DNA from: an uncultured Clostridia bacterium
GTDB taxonomy: Bacteria > Bacillota > Clostridia > Lachnospirales > Bianqueaceae
Length of the DNA: 41,024 nucleotides
Direction: 5' to 3'
Assembly (NCBI GenBank): GCA_944376225.1
Contig: CALWBZ010000114.1
Span: 1-41,024, forward strand
Position numbers and translations under genes: made by a program. Under the pieces are notes generated by a model. The model had not been told where the DNA came from and ran no database searches. It was given only the letters and a program-made list of their open reading frames with translations. Position 1 is the first letter of the stretch. Each line of letters begins with the position of its first letter. Below, piece by piece: positions 23,744 through 32,682 of the stretch.

Positions 23744-25105
23744 ATGGATACCGAGAAAGATTTCCTGGGTAAAGAACCTGTGGGACGGCTGCTGCTGCGC
23801 CTGGCCATCCCCACCGTGACCGCGCAGCTTATTAACATGCTGTATAATATAGTGGATAGAATGTATATAGGGCATATCCCCGTTATCGGCGACGCGGCGC
23901 TGACCGGCGTGGGCGTTTGTATGCCCCTGATCATGATTGTCTCCGCCTTCTCTGCCTTCGCGGCCTACGGGGGAGCTCCCCGTGCTTCTATCTTTATGGG
24001 ACGGAAGGATATGGAATCCGCCGAAAAGACCCTGGGCAATTGTTTCATGCTGCAGCTGATCATCTCCGTGGTATTAACCGCGATCCTTCTCCTAGGAAAC
24101 AGGGCCTTCCTCATGGCCTTCGGCGCCAGCGACAACACCATTTCCTACGGCGTGGATTATATGAATATCTATGCCATAGGCACCCTCTTCGTCCAGATGA
24201 CCCTGGGGATGAATGCTTTTATCACGGCCCAGGGCTTTGCCAAGACCGGCATGCTCTCGGTGCTCATCGGGGCGGTATCCAATATCATCCTCGATCCTGT
24301 TTTCATCTTTGTCTTCGACATGGGGGTCGCCGGAGCCGCCTGGGCGACCGTCATCTCCCAGGCCCTGTCCTGCGCCTGGGTACTTCTTTTCCTGCTTGGC
24401 AAGAAAACACGGCTCCGTTTGCAGATTAAAAATCTGCGTCTGAAAAAGAGTATCGTATCTCTCTGCCTCTCCCTGGGCCTTTCTTCTTTTATTATGCAGG
24501 CCAGTGAAAGCGTGATCTCTATCTGCTTTAATTCCTCGCTGCAAAACTATGGCGGCGATATCGCGGTGGGCGCCATGACGATCTTGACCAGCGTGATGCA
24601 ATTTGCCATGCTGCCTTTACAGGGACTCGGGCAGGGAGCCCAGCCCATCATCAGCTATAACTACGGCGCTCGGAACGGGGATCGCGTCAAGGCCGCTTTT
24701 AAGCTCCTGCTGAAGGTCAGCCTGATCTACTCCACCCTGCTGTGGGCCTGCGTCATGGCCTTTCCCCAGGTGTTCGCGGCCATGTTTACCAATTCTCAAG
24801 AGCTCATGGATTTCACCCAGACGGCCCTGCGCGTTTATATGGCCTGTATGCTGCTCTTCGGCATCCAGATGGCCTGTCAGATGACTTTTACCTCCCTGGG
24901 CAAGGCGAAAGCCTCGATCCTCGTGGCGGTCACCCGCAAATTCATCTTGCTGATCCCGCTGATCTATCTCCTGCCGGCGATCCTGCCGCTGGATAAGACT
25001 CTGGCCGTGTACATGGCGGAACCCGTGGCGGATCTAATCGCCGTGACCTTCACCGCCGTCTTCTTCACTTTCCAGTTCAAAAAAGTATTAAAGGAAATTG
25101 CCTGA
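23744..25105 (+). CDS. MATE family efflux transporter
   Basis: A 453-residue integral membrane protein with about twelve hydrophobic segments and the family features EPVGRLLLRLAIPT at the N-terminus, NIVDRMYIGHI in the first loop, and the internal repeat with GLGQGAQPIISYNYGA in the second half. It should export drugs or metabolites in exchange for Na+ or H+. AAAGGAAG lies 8 nt before the ATG. It is the only complete plus-strand gene, stands alone between its own promoter and the terminator at 25109-25130, and its substrate cannot be predicted. Confidence 0.95.
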   Translation: MDTEKDFLGKEPVGRLLLRLAIPTVTAQLINMLYNIVDRMYIGHIPVIGDAALTGVGVCMPLIMIVSAFSAFAAYGGAPRASIFMGRKDMESAEKTLGNCFMLQLIISVVLTAILLLGNRAFLMAFGASDNTISYGVDYMNIYAIGTLFVQMTLGMNAFITAQGFAKTGMLSVLIGAVSNIILDPVFIFVFDMGVAGAAWATVISQALSCAWVLLFLLGKKTRLRLQIKNLRLKKSIVSLCLSLGLSSFIMQASESVISICFNSSLQNYGGDIAVGAMTILTSVMQFAMLPLQGLGQGAQPIISYNYGARNGDRVKAAFKLLLKVSLIYSTLLWACVMAFPQVFAAMFTNSQELMDFTQTALRVYMACMLLFGIQMACQMTFTSLGKAKASILVAVTRKFILLIPLIYLLPAILPLDKTLAVYMAEPVADLIAVTFTAVFFTFQFKKVLKEIA

Positions 25106-25108
25106 AAA

Positions 25109-25130
25109 GGGGCGCCGAAACCGGCGCCCC
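25109..25130. terminator. Bidirectional terminator between the MATE gene and sigE
   Basis: A perfect 9-bp stem, GGGGCGCCG with CGGCGCCCC, closes on a 4-nt AAAC loop. It is flanked by AAAA on the left (TTTT on the minus strand) and TTCGTCTT on the right. It serves the convergent MATE and sigE genes, better on the minus strand. Confidence 0.85.
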
Positions 25131-25144
25131 TTCGTCTTGCAAAA

Positions 25145-25864
25145 CTACATCAATCGTACCATCTCTTTTTGCAGCCGCTTCATGATGCGTTTTTCCAGCC
25201 TGGAAATATAGGACTGGGAGATACCCATGCGGTCCGCCACTTCTTTCTGGGTCATCTCTTTGCCGCCGGTATTGAGTCCAAACCGCAGGTCGATGATGTT
25301 TCGCTCCCTGGGCGTCAGGATCTCCAGGGAGCGCCGCAGCAAGTCTCTGTCAATCTGTTCCTCGATGCCCTTAGAAACCGCGTCCTGTTCCGAGCTGAGG
25401 ATGTCGGATAGGAGAAGCTCGTTGCCGTCCCAATCCACGTTCAACGGCTCGTCGATGGAGATTTCTCCCCGCATACGGCTGTTTCGCCTAAGCACCATCA
25501 GAATCTCGTTCTCGATACACCGGGAGGCATAGGTGGCCAGCTTGATCTTCTTATCCGGCTTAAAGGTATTGATGGCCTTGATCAGACCGATGGTTCCGAT
25601 GGAGATCAGGTCTTCCACATTCATCCCCGTGTTCTCGAATTTCTTGGCGATGTACACGACCAGTCGAAGATTATGTTCAATCAGCAGCTGTCTTCCTTTC
25701 TCCTTCTCCTCTCCCTCCCGGGTAAACATTTCCAGGGCTTTCGCTTCTTCCTCCGCCCCTAAAGGTTCCGGCAGAATGTCGCTCCCTCCGATATAAAAAA
25801 CCGTTTCCTCCGCAGGTTCTTCACTCAATACGAGTTTTCGCGCGCATAACCACATCATCTTCAT
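25145..25864 (-). CDS. sigE: Sporulation sigma factor SigE precursor (pro-sigma-E)
   Basis: A 239-residue sigma-70-family factor that directs early mother-cell transcription in sporulation. It has an N-terminal pro-sequence of about 24 residues before the conserved YIGGS-LP-PL cleavage neighbourhood. Region 2 includes [20 protein letters not shown] and region 2.4-3 includes [13 protein letters not shown]. Region 4 includes [25 protein letters not shown]. It differs from Bacillus by a slightly shorter pro-sequence. The ATG overlaps the stop of spoIIGA, its processing protease, by 4 nt. sigG, which often follows sigE in related genomes, is not here; a terminator follows instead. Confidence 0.97.
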   Translation of the reverse strand: MKMMWLCARKLVLSEEPAEETVFYIGGSDILPEPLGAEEEAKALEMFTREGEEKEKGRQLLIEHNLRLVVYIAKKFENTGMNVEDLISIGTIGLIKAINTFKPDKKIKLATYASRCIENEILMVLRRNSRMRGEISIDEPLNVDWDGNELLLSDILSSEQDAVSKGIEEQIDRDLLRRSLEILTPRERNIIDLRFGLNTGGKEMTQKEVADRMGISQSYISRLEKRIMKRLQKEMVRLM

Positions 25865-26646
25865 GTCTGTCCCTTCCTTTCCGCTTCACACCACTGTGCC
25901 GGCAATATTGCCCTACAGCCATGTACCCGTATGGACTGTCCTGTACCCGCGACGACCGCCGTCATGAGCTTTTCCTGATCCCGAAGCCGAAGCGCCAGGC
26001 GATCCGGACAGAATCCCCACATCACTTTCCCCTCGCTCCCGATGGACCGATAGGGAATCGGTATCTTCTCCGACGGCTCGAGGCCCGCTAAAACGCTCTC
26101 CTCCACGATGACCACCGGCCTTCGTCCTATGGGATCCCGCAGTAGGTTCCCGCTGTCCATCCATCCGTAGAAACGGACGCTCTTGCCCCCTACCGTACAG
26201 GTGACCTCCCCCACCCGGCCTCCCCGGCCGCTGAACTGATAGTATCCGCGTAGGCCCCAGCCTCCTAGGATAAAGAGCAGGACCGCCCCCGCCCACAGGA
26301 GCCACGGATAAGGCCCCAGCCACCGGGCACACAGGTTGACCAAACCCTCCAGCAGGATGCTTAGGCCGAACAGCCAGCCCAGACGGACCAGAAAGGACTT
26401 CGCCGTTCCCCTTCCCCATACCCCCAAAACCATGGCGCAGGCTAACCCCATCATAAAGAGCCATCCCGCGAGGCCTCCCGTAAGGCCGCGTCTTGCCCAC
26501 CACCACAGGGTAGACGCGAGGGCGGCGGCGGCGGAAACGCCCGCGATCCGCCGAAAGGACGCCTTTTTCTCCAGAACGCGGTTCATCCAGTATAGGAGCA
26601 GGAAATCCAGCAATCCGTTGAACAGAAAATAGAGATCCACATACAT
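25861..26646 (-). CDS. spoIIGA: Sigma-E processing peptidase SpoIIGA
   Basis: A 261-residue membrane-embedded aspartic protease that removes the pro-sequence of sigma-E after a signal from the forespore. About five hydrophobic segments fill residues 1-130. The cytoplasmic protease half follows, with the active-site motif DSGN and predicted catalytic Asp164, the PVVIVEES stretch, and the terminal [12 protein letters not shown]. The ATG at 26644-26646 (MYVDLYFL) is chosen because AGGGGGG precedes it; an ATG 30 nt earlier lacks one. It is cotranscribed with sigE from the promoter region at 26677-26709, directly after the ftsZ terminator. Confidence 0.95.
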   Translation of the reverse strand: MYVDLYFLFNGLLDFLLLYWMNRVLEKKASFRRIAGVSAAAALASTLWWWARRGLTGGLAGWLFMMGLACAMVLGVWGRGTAKSFLVRLGWLFGLSILLEGLVNLCARWLGPYPWLLWAGAVLLFILGGWGLRGYYQFSGRGGRVGEVTCTVGGKSVRFYGWMDSGNLLRDPIGRRPVVIVEESVLAGLEPSEKIPIPYRSIGSEGKVMWGFCPDRLALRLRDQEKLMTAVVAGTGQSIRVHGCRAILPAQWCEAERKGQT

Positions 26647-26676
26647 ACTATCCCCCCTGGCCTTGCCGTCTTTCAT

Positions 26677-26709
26677 AGCTTACCATATCTTTCTCGCGCA
26701 ATTTGTCAA
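26677..26709 (-). promoter_or_regulatory. Candidate Spo0A-controlled sigma-A promoter of spoIIGA-sigE
   Basis: A consensus TTGACA (26704-26709) is followed by TATGGT (26682-26687) at 16 bp, or by TAAGCT (26677-26682) at 21 bp. The wide second option recalls the spoIIG promoter of Bacillus, which has an over-long spacer and needs Spo0A. On the plus strand TTTGTCAAA (26702-26710) overlaps the -35 and is one base from a 0A-box core TTTGTCGAA. Spo0A control is inference. Confidence 0.5.
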
Positions 26710-26741
26710 AGGGAGGGCCGTTTACCGAAAAATTAAGCGAC

Positions 26742-26779
26742 AAAAAAAGAGGATGTGCTGCAAAAAACAACACATCCTC
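26742..26779 (-). terminator. Rho-independent terminator after ftsZ
   Basis: The 12-bp arms (26768-26779 with 26749-26760, one G-U pair) enclose a 7-nt loop and are followed by seven T residues on the minus strand. It ends the division-cluster transcript and separates it from spoIIGA. Confidence 0.95.
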
Positions 26780-26803
26780 TCATATGATTCTGTTAGGCTA
26801 GTC

Positions 26804-28009
26804 TTAGCTCCTGCGGCTGCGCTGCAAGAACGGCGGAATATCCACCGGCATATCGTCGGAAGATGTTCTGGGCCGATTATTGGAGGCGCCGTAACTCGAA
26901 GCGCCGCTGCCGCCGCTATAGGGAGCTCCCGTGATCGGATTGCGCTGAGGCTTATCCTCCGCGGGCGTGCTCTTCGCCAGATTATCCAGGCTGCTGGCCA
27001 CACGGCTCTCCTGCACCGCCGCCTTGGGCGCGGTATAGGCAGAATAATCCTCGTTGCCGAAATCCGTGGCGATGACCGTCACCACGATCTCGTCCTGGAG
27101 ATTCTCGTCCATGGAAGTACCGTAAATGACTTCCGCGTCCGGATCGATATGGGCCGCGATCATGTTGGGGATCTCCACGGCGTCGAACATGGTCATATCC
27201 GGTCCGCCGCATACGTTGATCAGGACGCCTCTGGCGCCGTCAATCGTCGTATCCATCAGCGGTGAGCTGATCGCCTCCTCCGCCGCCTTCCTCGCCTTGT
27301 CGTCTCCCTTGGCGCGGCCGATTCCCATATGGGCCACACCCTTATTCTGCATGACGGTTTTCACGTCGTTAAAGTCCACGTTGATGATACCGGGACGGTA
27401 AATCAAATCGGACACGCCCTGCACACCCTGACGCAGAATGCCGTCCGCCAGACGGAAGGTGTCCTGCATGGTAGTCCGCTTATCCGCGATCTGTAAAAGC
27501 TTGTCATTGGAAATGCAGATCAGGGTGTCCACACCCTTACGCAGCTCGGCGATGCCCGCCTCCGCCGCCCGCATCTTCTTGGCCCCTTCAAAGGCGAAGG
27601 GCTTCGTCACCACGCCTACGGTCAGGATCCCCATTTCTTTAGCGATCTTCGCCACGACCGGCGCGGCGCCCGTACCGGTGCCTCCACCCATGCCCGCGGT
27701 GACAAATACCATATCGGCGCCCGTGATGGCATCCTTAATCTCTTCCGCGCTCTCCTCGGCCGCCTGCTTCCCGATCTCGGGACGGCCGCCCGCTCCCAGC
27801 CCTCGGGTCAACTTCTGCCCGATCAGCAGTTTATTCTCCGCGCTGCCCAAACGCAGCACCTGCGCGTCCGTATTCACAATTAAAAACTCGGCTCCCTGCA
27901 GACCGTCGGAAATCATACGCTCCACCGCGTTATTCCCTCCGCCGCCTACACCGACTACTTTTATTTTCGCCTTATTATCAGAATAATCTTCTGTCCATTC
28001 GAAATCCAA
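26804..28009 (-). CDS. ftsZ: Cell division protein FtsZ
   Basis: A tubulin-like GTPase, 401 residues from the start chosen here, which polymerises into the division ring. It has [10 protein letters not shown] at the N-terminus, the tubulin signature GGGTGTG (108-114), the T7 region NVDFNDV, and the conserved C-terminal tail DIPPFLQR after a linker of about 60 residues. The start is likely TTG at 28007-28009: AAGGAGG (28018-28024) lies 8 nt upstream of it. The alternative ATG at 28025-28027 has no good ribosome site and would place that AAGGAGG inside the gene. It is the last gene of the division cluster and ends in a strong terminator. Confidence 0.96.
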   Translation of the reverse strand: MDFEWTEDYSDNKAKIKVVGVGGGGNNAVERMISDGLQGAEFLIVNTDAQVLRLGSAENKLLIGQKLTRGLGAGGRPEIGKQAAEESAEEIKDAITGADMVFVTAGMGGGTGTGAAPVVAKIAKEMGILTVGVVTKPFAFEGAKKMRAAEAGIAELRKGVDTLICISNDKLLQIADKRTTMQDTFRLADGILRQGVQGVSDLIYRPGIINVDFNDVKTVMQNKGVAHMGIGRAKGDDKARKAAEEAISSPLMDTTIDGARGVLINVCGGPDMTMFDAVEIPNMIAAHIDPDAEVIYGTSMDENLQDEIVVTVIATDFGNEDYSAYTAPKAAVQESRVASSLDNLAKSTPAEDKPQRNPITGAPYSGGSGASSYGASNNRPRTSSDDMPVDIPPFLQRSRRS

Positions 28010-28126
28010 AGCCAACTCCTCCTTCATCCTTCAGCCTGTATGTTACAATAATACCCGTTTTTCCGCAATAAATCAATAGGTAAGATCAAATTTCCATAAA
28101 AATTCATAAATCCACGGTCATTTCTA

Positions 28127-28876
28127 TCAGATAGGTTTTTCTAAATAGACCTGCCCGTCCAGATCTTCCAGGTGCAAAATCCCTTCCGCCTCCGGCGTTT
28201 CCTCTAGGATCCTTGAAAGAGCCTGGATCTTGGAATCGATGTCCTCCTCGCCGCCGCACCGCACATCCAAACGCTCCGTATACAGCCGAATGTCCGAAAC
28301 CTGGGTGAGATCCACCCGCACGATACCGGAGGCGATCCCGTACTTTTGCAGCGCCCCGCAGATATCCATGATCGTCTGGGATAGGGATACGCTCTCGGTG
28401 TTGAGAGGCTCTCCCAGCGTGAAGTTCTGCACGCTGACGCCGGTGATGACGGGCATGTCCTCTTCTAGATAATGGGTGCTGTCTACCACATATCCCGTCT
28501 CGTCCAGACACAGATACATCCCCATATAGGCCACGTATCCCACCACCGTCCGCTCTTTGACGCCGATTTCCAGCCGATTGGGCCATTTCACATAAATGTC
28601 CACGGTCTCGATCCGGGGATTCATATCCATCTTCTGAAAGGCGCTGGCGATGAGGAAATGAAACATATTCATTCCCTCCTTAAGCCCCAATTCTTCCCGG
28701 ATCTCCTCCGCGGAGACCACCTCGTTGCCCGTAATCGCGATTTCCTGAATGGAAAACACGAAGGAATTCAAAAACACAAGCACGAGCAGGATGATCAGAG
28801 CGATCAGCATCTTCTTACGCCGTCCGGAACCCTGATTATAACGGTACTTCGCGTCCAATTTGATTTTTCTGGCCAA
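28127..28876 (-). CDS. divIB: Cell division protein DivIB/FtsQ
   Basis: A 249-residue bitopic division protein. It has a basic cytoplasmic tail (about 1-22), one membrane segment (about 23-43), then a POTRA domain (IQEIAITGNEVVSAEEIREE, ending near KERTVVGYV) and a beta domain with VVDSTHYLEEDMPVITG. Its role is to join the FtsL/FtsB-type complex and control septal synthesis. It lies 32 nt after ftsW and about 117 nt before ftsZ, the position where murG is often found between ftsW and divIB in related clusters, but here murG is missing. Confidence 0.92.
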   Translation of the reverse strand: MARKIKLDAKYRYNQGSGRRKKMLIALIILLVLVFLNSFVFSIQEIAITGNEVVSAEEIREELGLKEGMNMFHFLIASAFQKMDMNPRIETVDIYVKWPNRLEIGVKERTVVGYVAYMGMYLCLDETGYVVDSTHYLEEDMPVITGVSVQNFTLGEPLNTESVSLSQTIMDICGALQKYGIASGIVRVDLTQVSDIRLYTERLDVRCGGEEDIDSKIQALSRILEETPEAEGILHLEDLDGQVYLEKPI

Positions 28877-28908
28877 TCCTCCGTCTCCTCTCTATGTTTG
28901 TTCCGCGG

Positions 28909-30312
28909 CTATCCTCTGGGCGCGGTGGAATATCGTGAGATATTCAGCAAGATCCCCATGCTCCCCATGAGGAACAACAAAGAAGACCCGCCGTAACTGA
29001 TAAACGGCAGCGTCACCCCCGTCACCGGTATGCTGTTGGTATTGACCGCCACGTTGATGATGACCTGTACCGCCACCTGGGTGATCATTCCCACGGCCAG
29101 GAGGCTCGAGAACTGATTAGGGGCATGCACCGAGATCTTGATCCCGTTCCAGATTAGGCCCGCGAAGAGCAGCAAGACCACCGCGGCCCCCACAAGACCC
29201 AGCTCCTCGCACAAGACGGCAAAAATGATGTCGTTATGGGCCTCCGGGATAAAGCCCAACTTCTGCACGCTCTGTCCCAGTCCCACGCCGAACAACCCGC
29301 CGGAGCCTACGGCGTAGAGGGACTGAATCGCCTGGTATCCGTCGCCGCTGGCATAATCCCAGGGATTCAGCCAGGCCCGCACACGGATGGTCCGGTAGCT
29401 CCACTCGTTCATCAAGGGCTGGATCCATTCCGGCATGTTGTCGATAGGCACCACCAGAGGGATTGTGACCACCAGCACCAATAGCGCCACCAAAGGCAGT
29501 ACCAACACCAGGAAATGTTTAATTCGAGCGCCGCCCACGAACATGATGACGAGACCGATGCCCATGTTGACGACGGCGGTGGACAAATTCTCGATGAGGA
29601 TCAGTCCCGTGGGGATCAAAATCACGATAAAGAGCTTCGCGAAAGTCCAGACGTTTTCCATGTCGTCCCGATGCTGATCCACCAGCATGGCCATGAAGAG
29701 GGCCGTGGCGATCTTCGCGAACTCCGAGGGCTGGAAGGAGTAGTCTCCGAATCCGAGCCAGCGCTTGGAACCGTTGATCTCCTCTCCCACGATCAAAACG
29801 GCCACCAGGCAGATAATGGCAAAGATATAAGCGGCAAAAGCGAGTTTCCGGTACCATTTCAGCGGTATGTACACTGCTCCCACGAGGACCGCCGTGCTGA
29901 TGGCCAGCCAGATGAGCTGACGCTTAAAATAATACAGGCTGTCTCCCGTGTGGGTATAGGCAAAATAGACGCTGGAACTGGTCACCATGACCAAGCCGAT
30001 CAGTGACAACAGGACGAGACAGGCGATAAACGTGAAGTTTGTCTCCCGCTTCTCCGGCAGGGCCCAGGCCTCTTTCTCCCGGCGGTAATATTCCTGACTC
30101 GCCTTACGGGGCTTTAGTTTGCCAACCGCCTGTATGGCAAAGGCGCCCAACCGGTCCAGGCCGCTTTCCTTCGGCTTTGCCGCGGCTTTCCTTACCGGCT
30201 CTCGAACGCTTCTTCTTTCGTCCCTCTCTGCCGCCTGCCGCCTAAAGTCCTCCGGCCTCAGCGTCCGGATCTTCCCGGTATCCTCCGGCGCCTGCCTCCT
30301 ACCTTTCTTCAC
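28909..30312 (-). CDS. ftsW: SEDS peptidoglycan polymerase FtsW with a long N-terminal extension
   Basis: A 467-residue membrane glycosyltransferase that polymerises lipid II at the septum together with the class B penicillin-binding proteins of this cluster. About ten membrane segments begin near residue 91. Family motifs are KRWLGFGDYSFQPSEFAKIA, the IENLSTAVVNM loop and the C-terminal PFISYGGSSL. The first 90 residues are an unusually long, highly charged cytoplasmic extension rich in Arg, Lys and Glu, with no recognised domain. The gene follows mraY by 19 nt; murD, often between them, is absent. Confidence 0.95.
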   Translation of the reverse strand: MKKGRRQAPEDTGKIRTLRPEDFRRQAAERDERRSVREPVRKAAAKPKESGLDRLGAFAIQAVGKLKPRKASQEYYRREKEAWALPEKRETNFTFIACLVLLSLIGLVMVTSSSVYFAYTHTGDSLYYFKRQLIWLAISTAVLVGAVYIPLKWYRKLAFAAYIFAIICLVAVLIVGEEINGSKRWLGFGDYSFQPSEFAKIATALFMAMLVDQHRDDMENVWTFAKLFIVILIPTGLILIENLSTAVVNMGIGLVIMFVGGARIKHFLVLVLPLVALLVLVVTIPLVVPIDNMPEWIQPLMNEWSYRTIRVRAWLNPWDYASGDGYQAIQSLYAVGSGGLFGVGLGQSVQKLGFIPEAHNDIIFAVLCEELGLVGAAVVLLLFAGLIWNGIKISVHAPNQFSSLLAVGMITQVAVQVIINVAVNTNSIPVTGVTLPFISYGGSSLLFLMGSMGILLNISRYSTAPRG

Positions 30313-30331
30313 GGTACTCCTCCCCTCTTAT

Positions 30332-31282
30332 TTACAGAGCCAACAAGCCGATTAGACATAAAATCGCGGTCACGATGACGAACACGCTGACCACCTTCGT
30401 CTCTTTCCATCCGCTTAATTCAAAATGATGGTGAATGGGGGCCATCTTAAACAACCTTTTTCCGTGGGTACTCTTAAAATACGCGACCTGCAGCACCACG
30501 GACACTACTTCCAGCACATAGATAAACCCGACGATCACGAGCAGAAGGGGAATCCTGAGCATCAGCGCCAGGGCCGATACGAAACCGCCCAGGGCCAGAG
30601 ACCCGGTATCGCCCATAAACACCTTAGCGGGATTGACATTGAAGAGCAGGAAGCCAAGTAGGCTGCCCGCCACGGCGGCGGCCATGGGCAGGAGATCGCT
30701 GTTCTGTCCCCAGCAGACCACGGCGAAAAAGGCCGCGATGATGACGGTGACGCCGGAGGCCAAGCCGTCCAGGCCGTCGGTGAAATTGACGCCGTTTACG
30801 AAGGCCAGGATCAGGAAAAAGGCAAAGGGATAATAGAGGATCCCCAGGTCCAATTCAAAGGAAGCGAAGGGAATCTCGATGGCGGTGCCGATGCCGGATC
30901 TCCATAAGTAAACGACAAACAGGGCCGCCACCAGGCATTGCAGCGTCCATTTCTGTAACGGCTTCAGCCCTTCATTATCCTTCTTAACCACCTTAATGTA
31001 ATCATCCAAGAACCCGATCAGGCCAAAGGCCCAGGTGACCAAGAGCGCCGCGACAATTTGGGAGTTGAACCGAAAATACAGCACCACGCCCAATGTTAGG
31101 CTGATCAGGATCATGATACCCCCCATCGTGGGCGTACCCGCCTTCTTCTGGTGCTCCTTGGGGCCCTCGGCCCGAATATACTGTCCAAACTTGAGCCTGT
31201 GCAGCAGCGGGATACAGATGGGGCACAGGAGAATCTGCGCCGCAAAGGCGATGATCGCCGGAATGATGGCTGACTTATCCAT
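30332..31282 (-). CDS. mraY: Phospho-MurNAc-pentapeptide transferase MraY
   Basis: A 316-residue membrane enzyme that transfers phospho-MurNAc-pentapeptide from UDP to undecaprenyl phosphate to give lipid I. About ten membrane segments are seen. Catalytic and family motifs are FLDDYIKVVKK, NFTDGLDGLASG, FMGDTGSLALGG and the histidine-rich MAPIHHHFELSGW loop. The length is normal. It lies 11 nt after murF and 19 nt before ftsW. Confidence 0.98.
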   Translation of the reverse strand: MDKSAIIPAIIAFAAQILLCPICIPLLHRLKFGQYIRAEGPKEHQKKAGTPTMGGIMILISLTLGVVLYFRFNSQIVAALLVTWAFGLIGFLDDYIKVVKKDNEGLKPLQKWTLQCLVAALFVVYLWRSGIGTAIEIPFASFELDLGILYYPFAFFLILAFVNGVNFTDGLDGLASGVTVIIAAFFAVVCWGQNSDLLPMAAAVAGSLLGFLLFNVNPAKVFMGDTGSLALGGFVSALALMLRIPLLLVIVGFIYVLEVVSVVLQVAYFKSTHGKRLFKMAPIHHHFELSGWKETKVVSVFVIVTAILCLIGLLAL

Positions 31283-31293
31283 AATATCTACTC

Positions 31294-32682
31294 CTATTTT
31301 ATCATTTGAACGACTGTGTCTAAGGCCATCCTCCGGGAGGCCTTCAAGAGTATTATATCATCCGCGCGCAAAAGTGAAAAGAGTTTCTTTATAAGCGTTT
31401 CCGTATTCTCGAAAGAATACGTCGTAAGGGTCGGTCTGATCTTCTTCGCCTCTTCCACGATCCAAGCGGCGTCTTTTCCCACGCCCACGAGAACGTCCAC
31501 GGGATGCTCCGCCGCGTAACGTCCCACCTGACGGTGACCTTTTTCCGAATAGAATCCCATCTCCAACATATCTCCCAGAACGGCGACTCTCCGGCTCTCC
31601 GGCCGGAAGGTCTGGGCGCATAAAACGTCGATGGCGGCCTGCATGGACGCGGGGCTCGCGTTATAAGAATCGTCCAGGATCCTGAAACGATCGTTCTCGT
31701 AGACGTTCATCCGCATGGCCGAAGGCGTAAAAGAGGCGATTCCCCGAGAAAGTTCCTCCGAAGAGAGTCCCAGACGGCGTCCGATCCCGTAGGCGGCCAG
31801 CATGGCGTAGACCATGTGCCTGCCGAGGGCCTTTGTCCGAAGGATCGTCTCCTCTCCCCGAAAACTGACCCGCGCCTCGATCTCATCGCCCCGCTGTTCC
31901 CAGCAAAGGGCCCGCACCTCGCATTCCTCGCCGAACCCGTACCGCCATACCGGAAGATCCGCCTTCCTACTGTAGGACAGGAGCAGCGGATCGTCCCCGC
32001 ATAAAAACGCGCTTCCGGAATCGGACATTTCTTCAAACATCTCGGTCTTTGCCTTTAAGATGCCCTCCTGGCTGCCCAAAAATTCGATATGGGAAACGCC
32101 AATATTTGTGATCACGCCGATGTCCGGTTTCGCGATATGGGATAAATAGCGGATCTCGCCGAAATGATTCATGCCCATCTCCAGCACCGCCGCCTGCGTT
32201 CCCTCCTCGATCTGAAAGATCGCCAGGGGAAGCCCGTATTTATTATTCAGGTTACCCGGCGTCTTAAAGACCCGAAGACCTCCCGAGAGGGCGGCGGCGA
32301 TCATGTCCTTCGCCGTGGTTTTTCCCACGCTTCCCGTCACCCCGATCACGGGGATGCCCAGTTTTTTCCGGTAGTAGGCGGCCAAATCTCCCATGGCGCC
32401 TACCGTGTCGGGAAGCACCCACAGGAGCTTTCCCTCCGGTACGCATATCTCGTTGGCGGCGGCGTACTCCTCCTCACACAGGCAGGCTGCCGCCCCTTTC
32501 TCATAGCATTCCGCGATGAACTGATGACTGTCCACCCGCTCTCCCCGCATAGCCACAAACAGACTCCCGGGTATGACCTTTCTGGAATCGATGACAACGG
32601 AGGTAATCCGCTGATTTGCAGGCGTTCCCCGCAGCTTGCCGCCCAGTACCTTATGTATTTCTTCCCAAGTGAGTTCCATCAT
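31294..32682 (-). CDS. murF: UDP-MurNAc-tripeptide-D-Ala-D-Ala ligase MurF
   Basis: A 462-residue cytoplasmic Mur ligase that adds D-Ala-D-Ala to UDP-MurNAc-tripeptide. Domain 1 carries SRKVIPGSLFVAMRGERVD. The ATP-binding domain carries GVTGSVGKTTAKDM and NLNNKYGLP. The C-terminal domain starts near DDSYNASPASM with LGDMLEMG. Two ATGs are adjacent at 32677-32682; the first overlaps the murE stop by 4 nt, so the two ligases are translationally coupled. Confidence 0.97.
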   Translation of the reverse strand: MMELTWEEIHKVLGGKLRGTPANQRITSVVIDSRKVIPGSLFVAMRGERVDSHQFIAECYEKGAAACLCEEEYAAANEICVPEGKLLWVLPDTVGAMGDLAAYYRKKLGIPVIGVTGSVGKTTAKDMIAAALSGGLRVFKTPGNLNNKYGLPLAIFQIEEGTQAAVLEMGMNHFGEIRYLSHIAKPDIGVITNIGVSHIEFLGSQEGILKAKTEMFEEMSDSGSAFLCGDDPLLLSYSRKADLPVWRYGFGEECEVRALCWEQRGDEIEARVSFRGEETILRTKALGRHMVYAMLAAYGIGRRLGLSSEELSRGIASFTPSAMRMNVYENDRFRILDDSYNASPASMQAAIDVLCAQTFRPESRRVAVLGDMLEMGFYSEKGHRQVGRYAAEHPVDVLVGVGKDAAWIVEEAKKIRPTLTTYSFENTETLIKKLFSLLRADDIILLKASRRMALDTVVQMIK

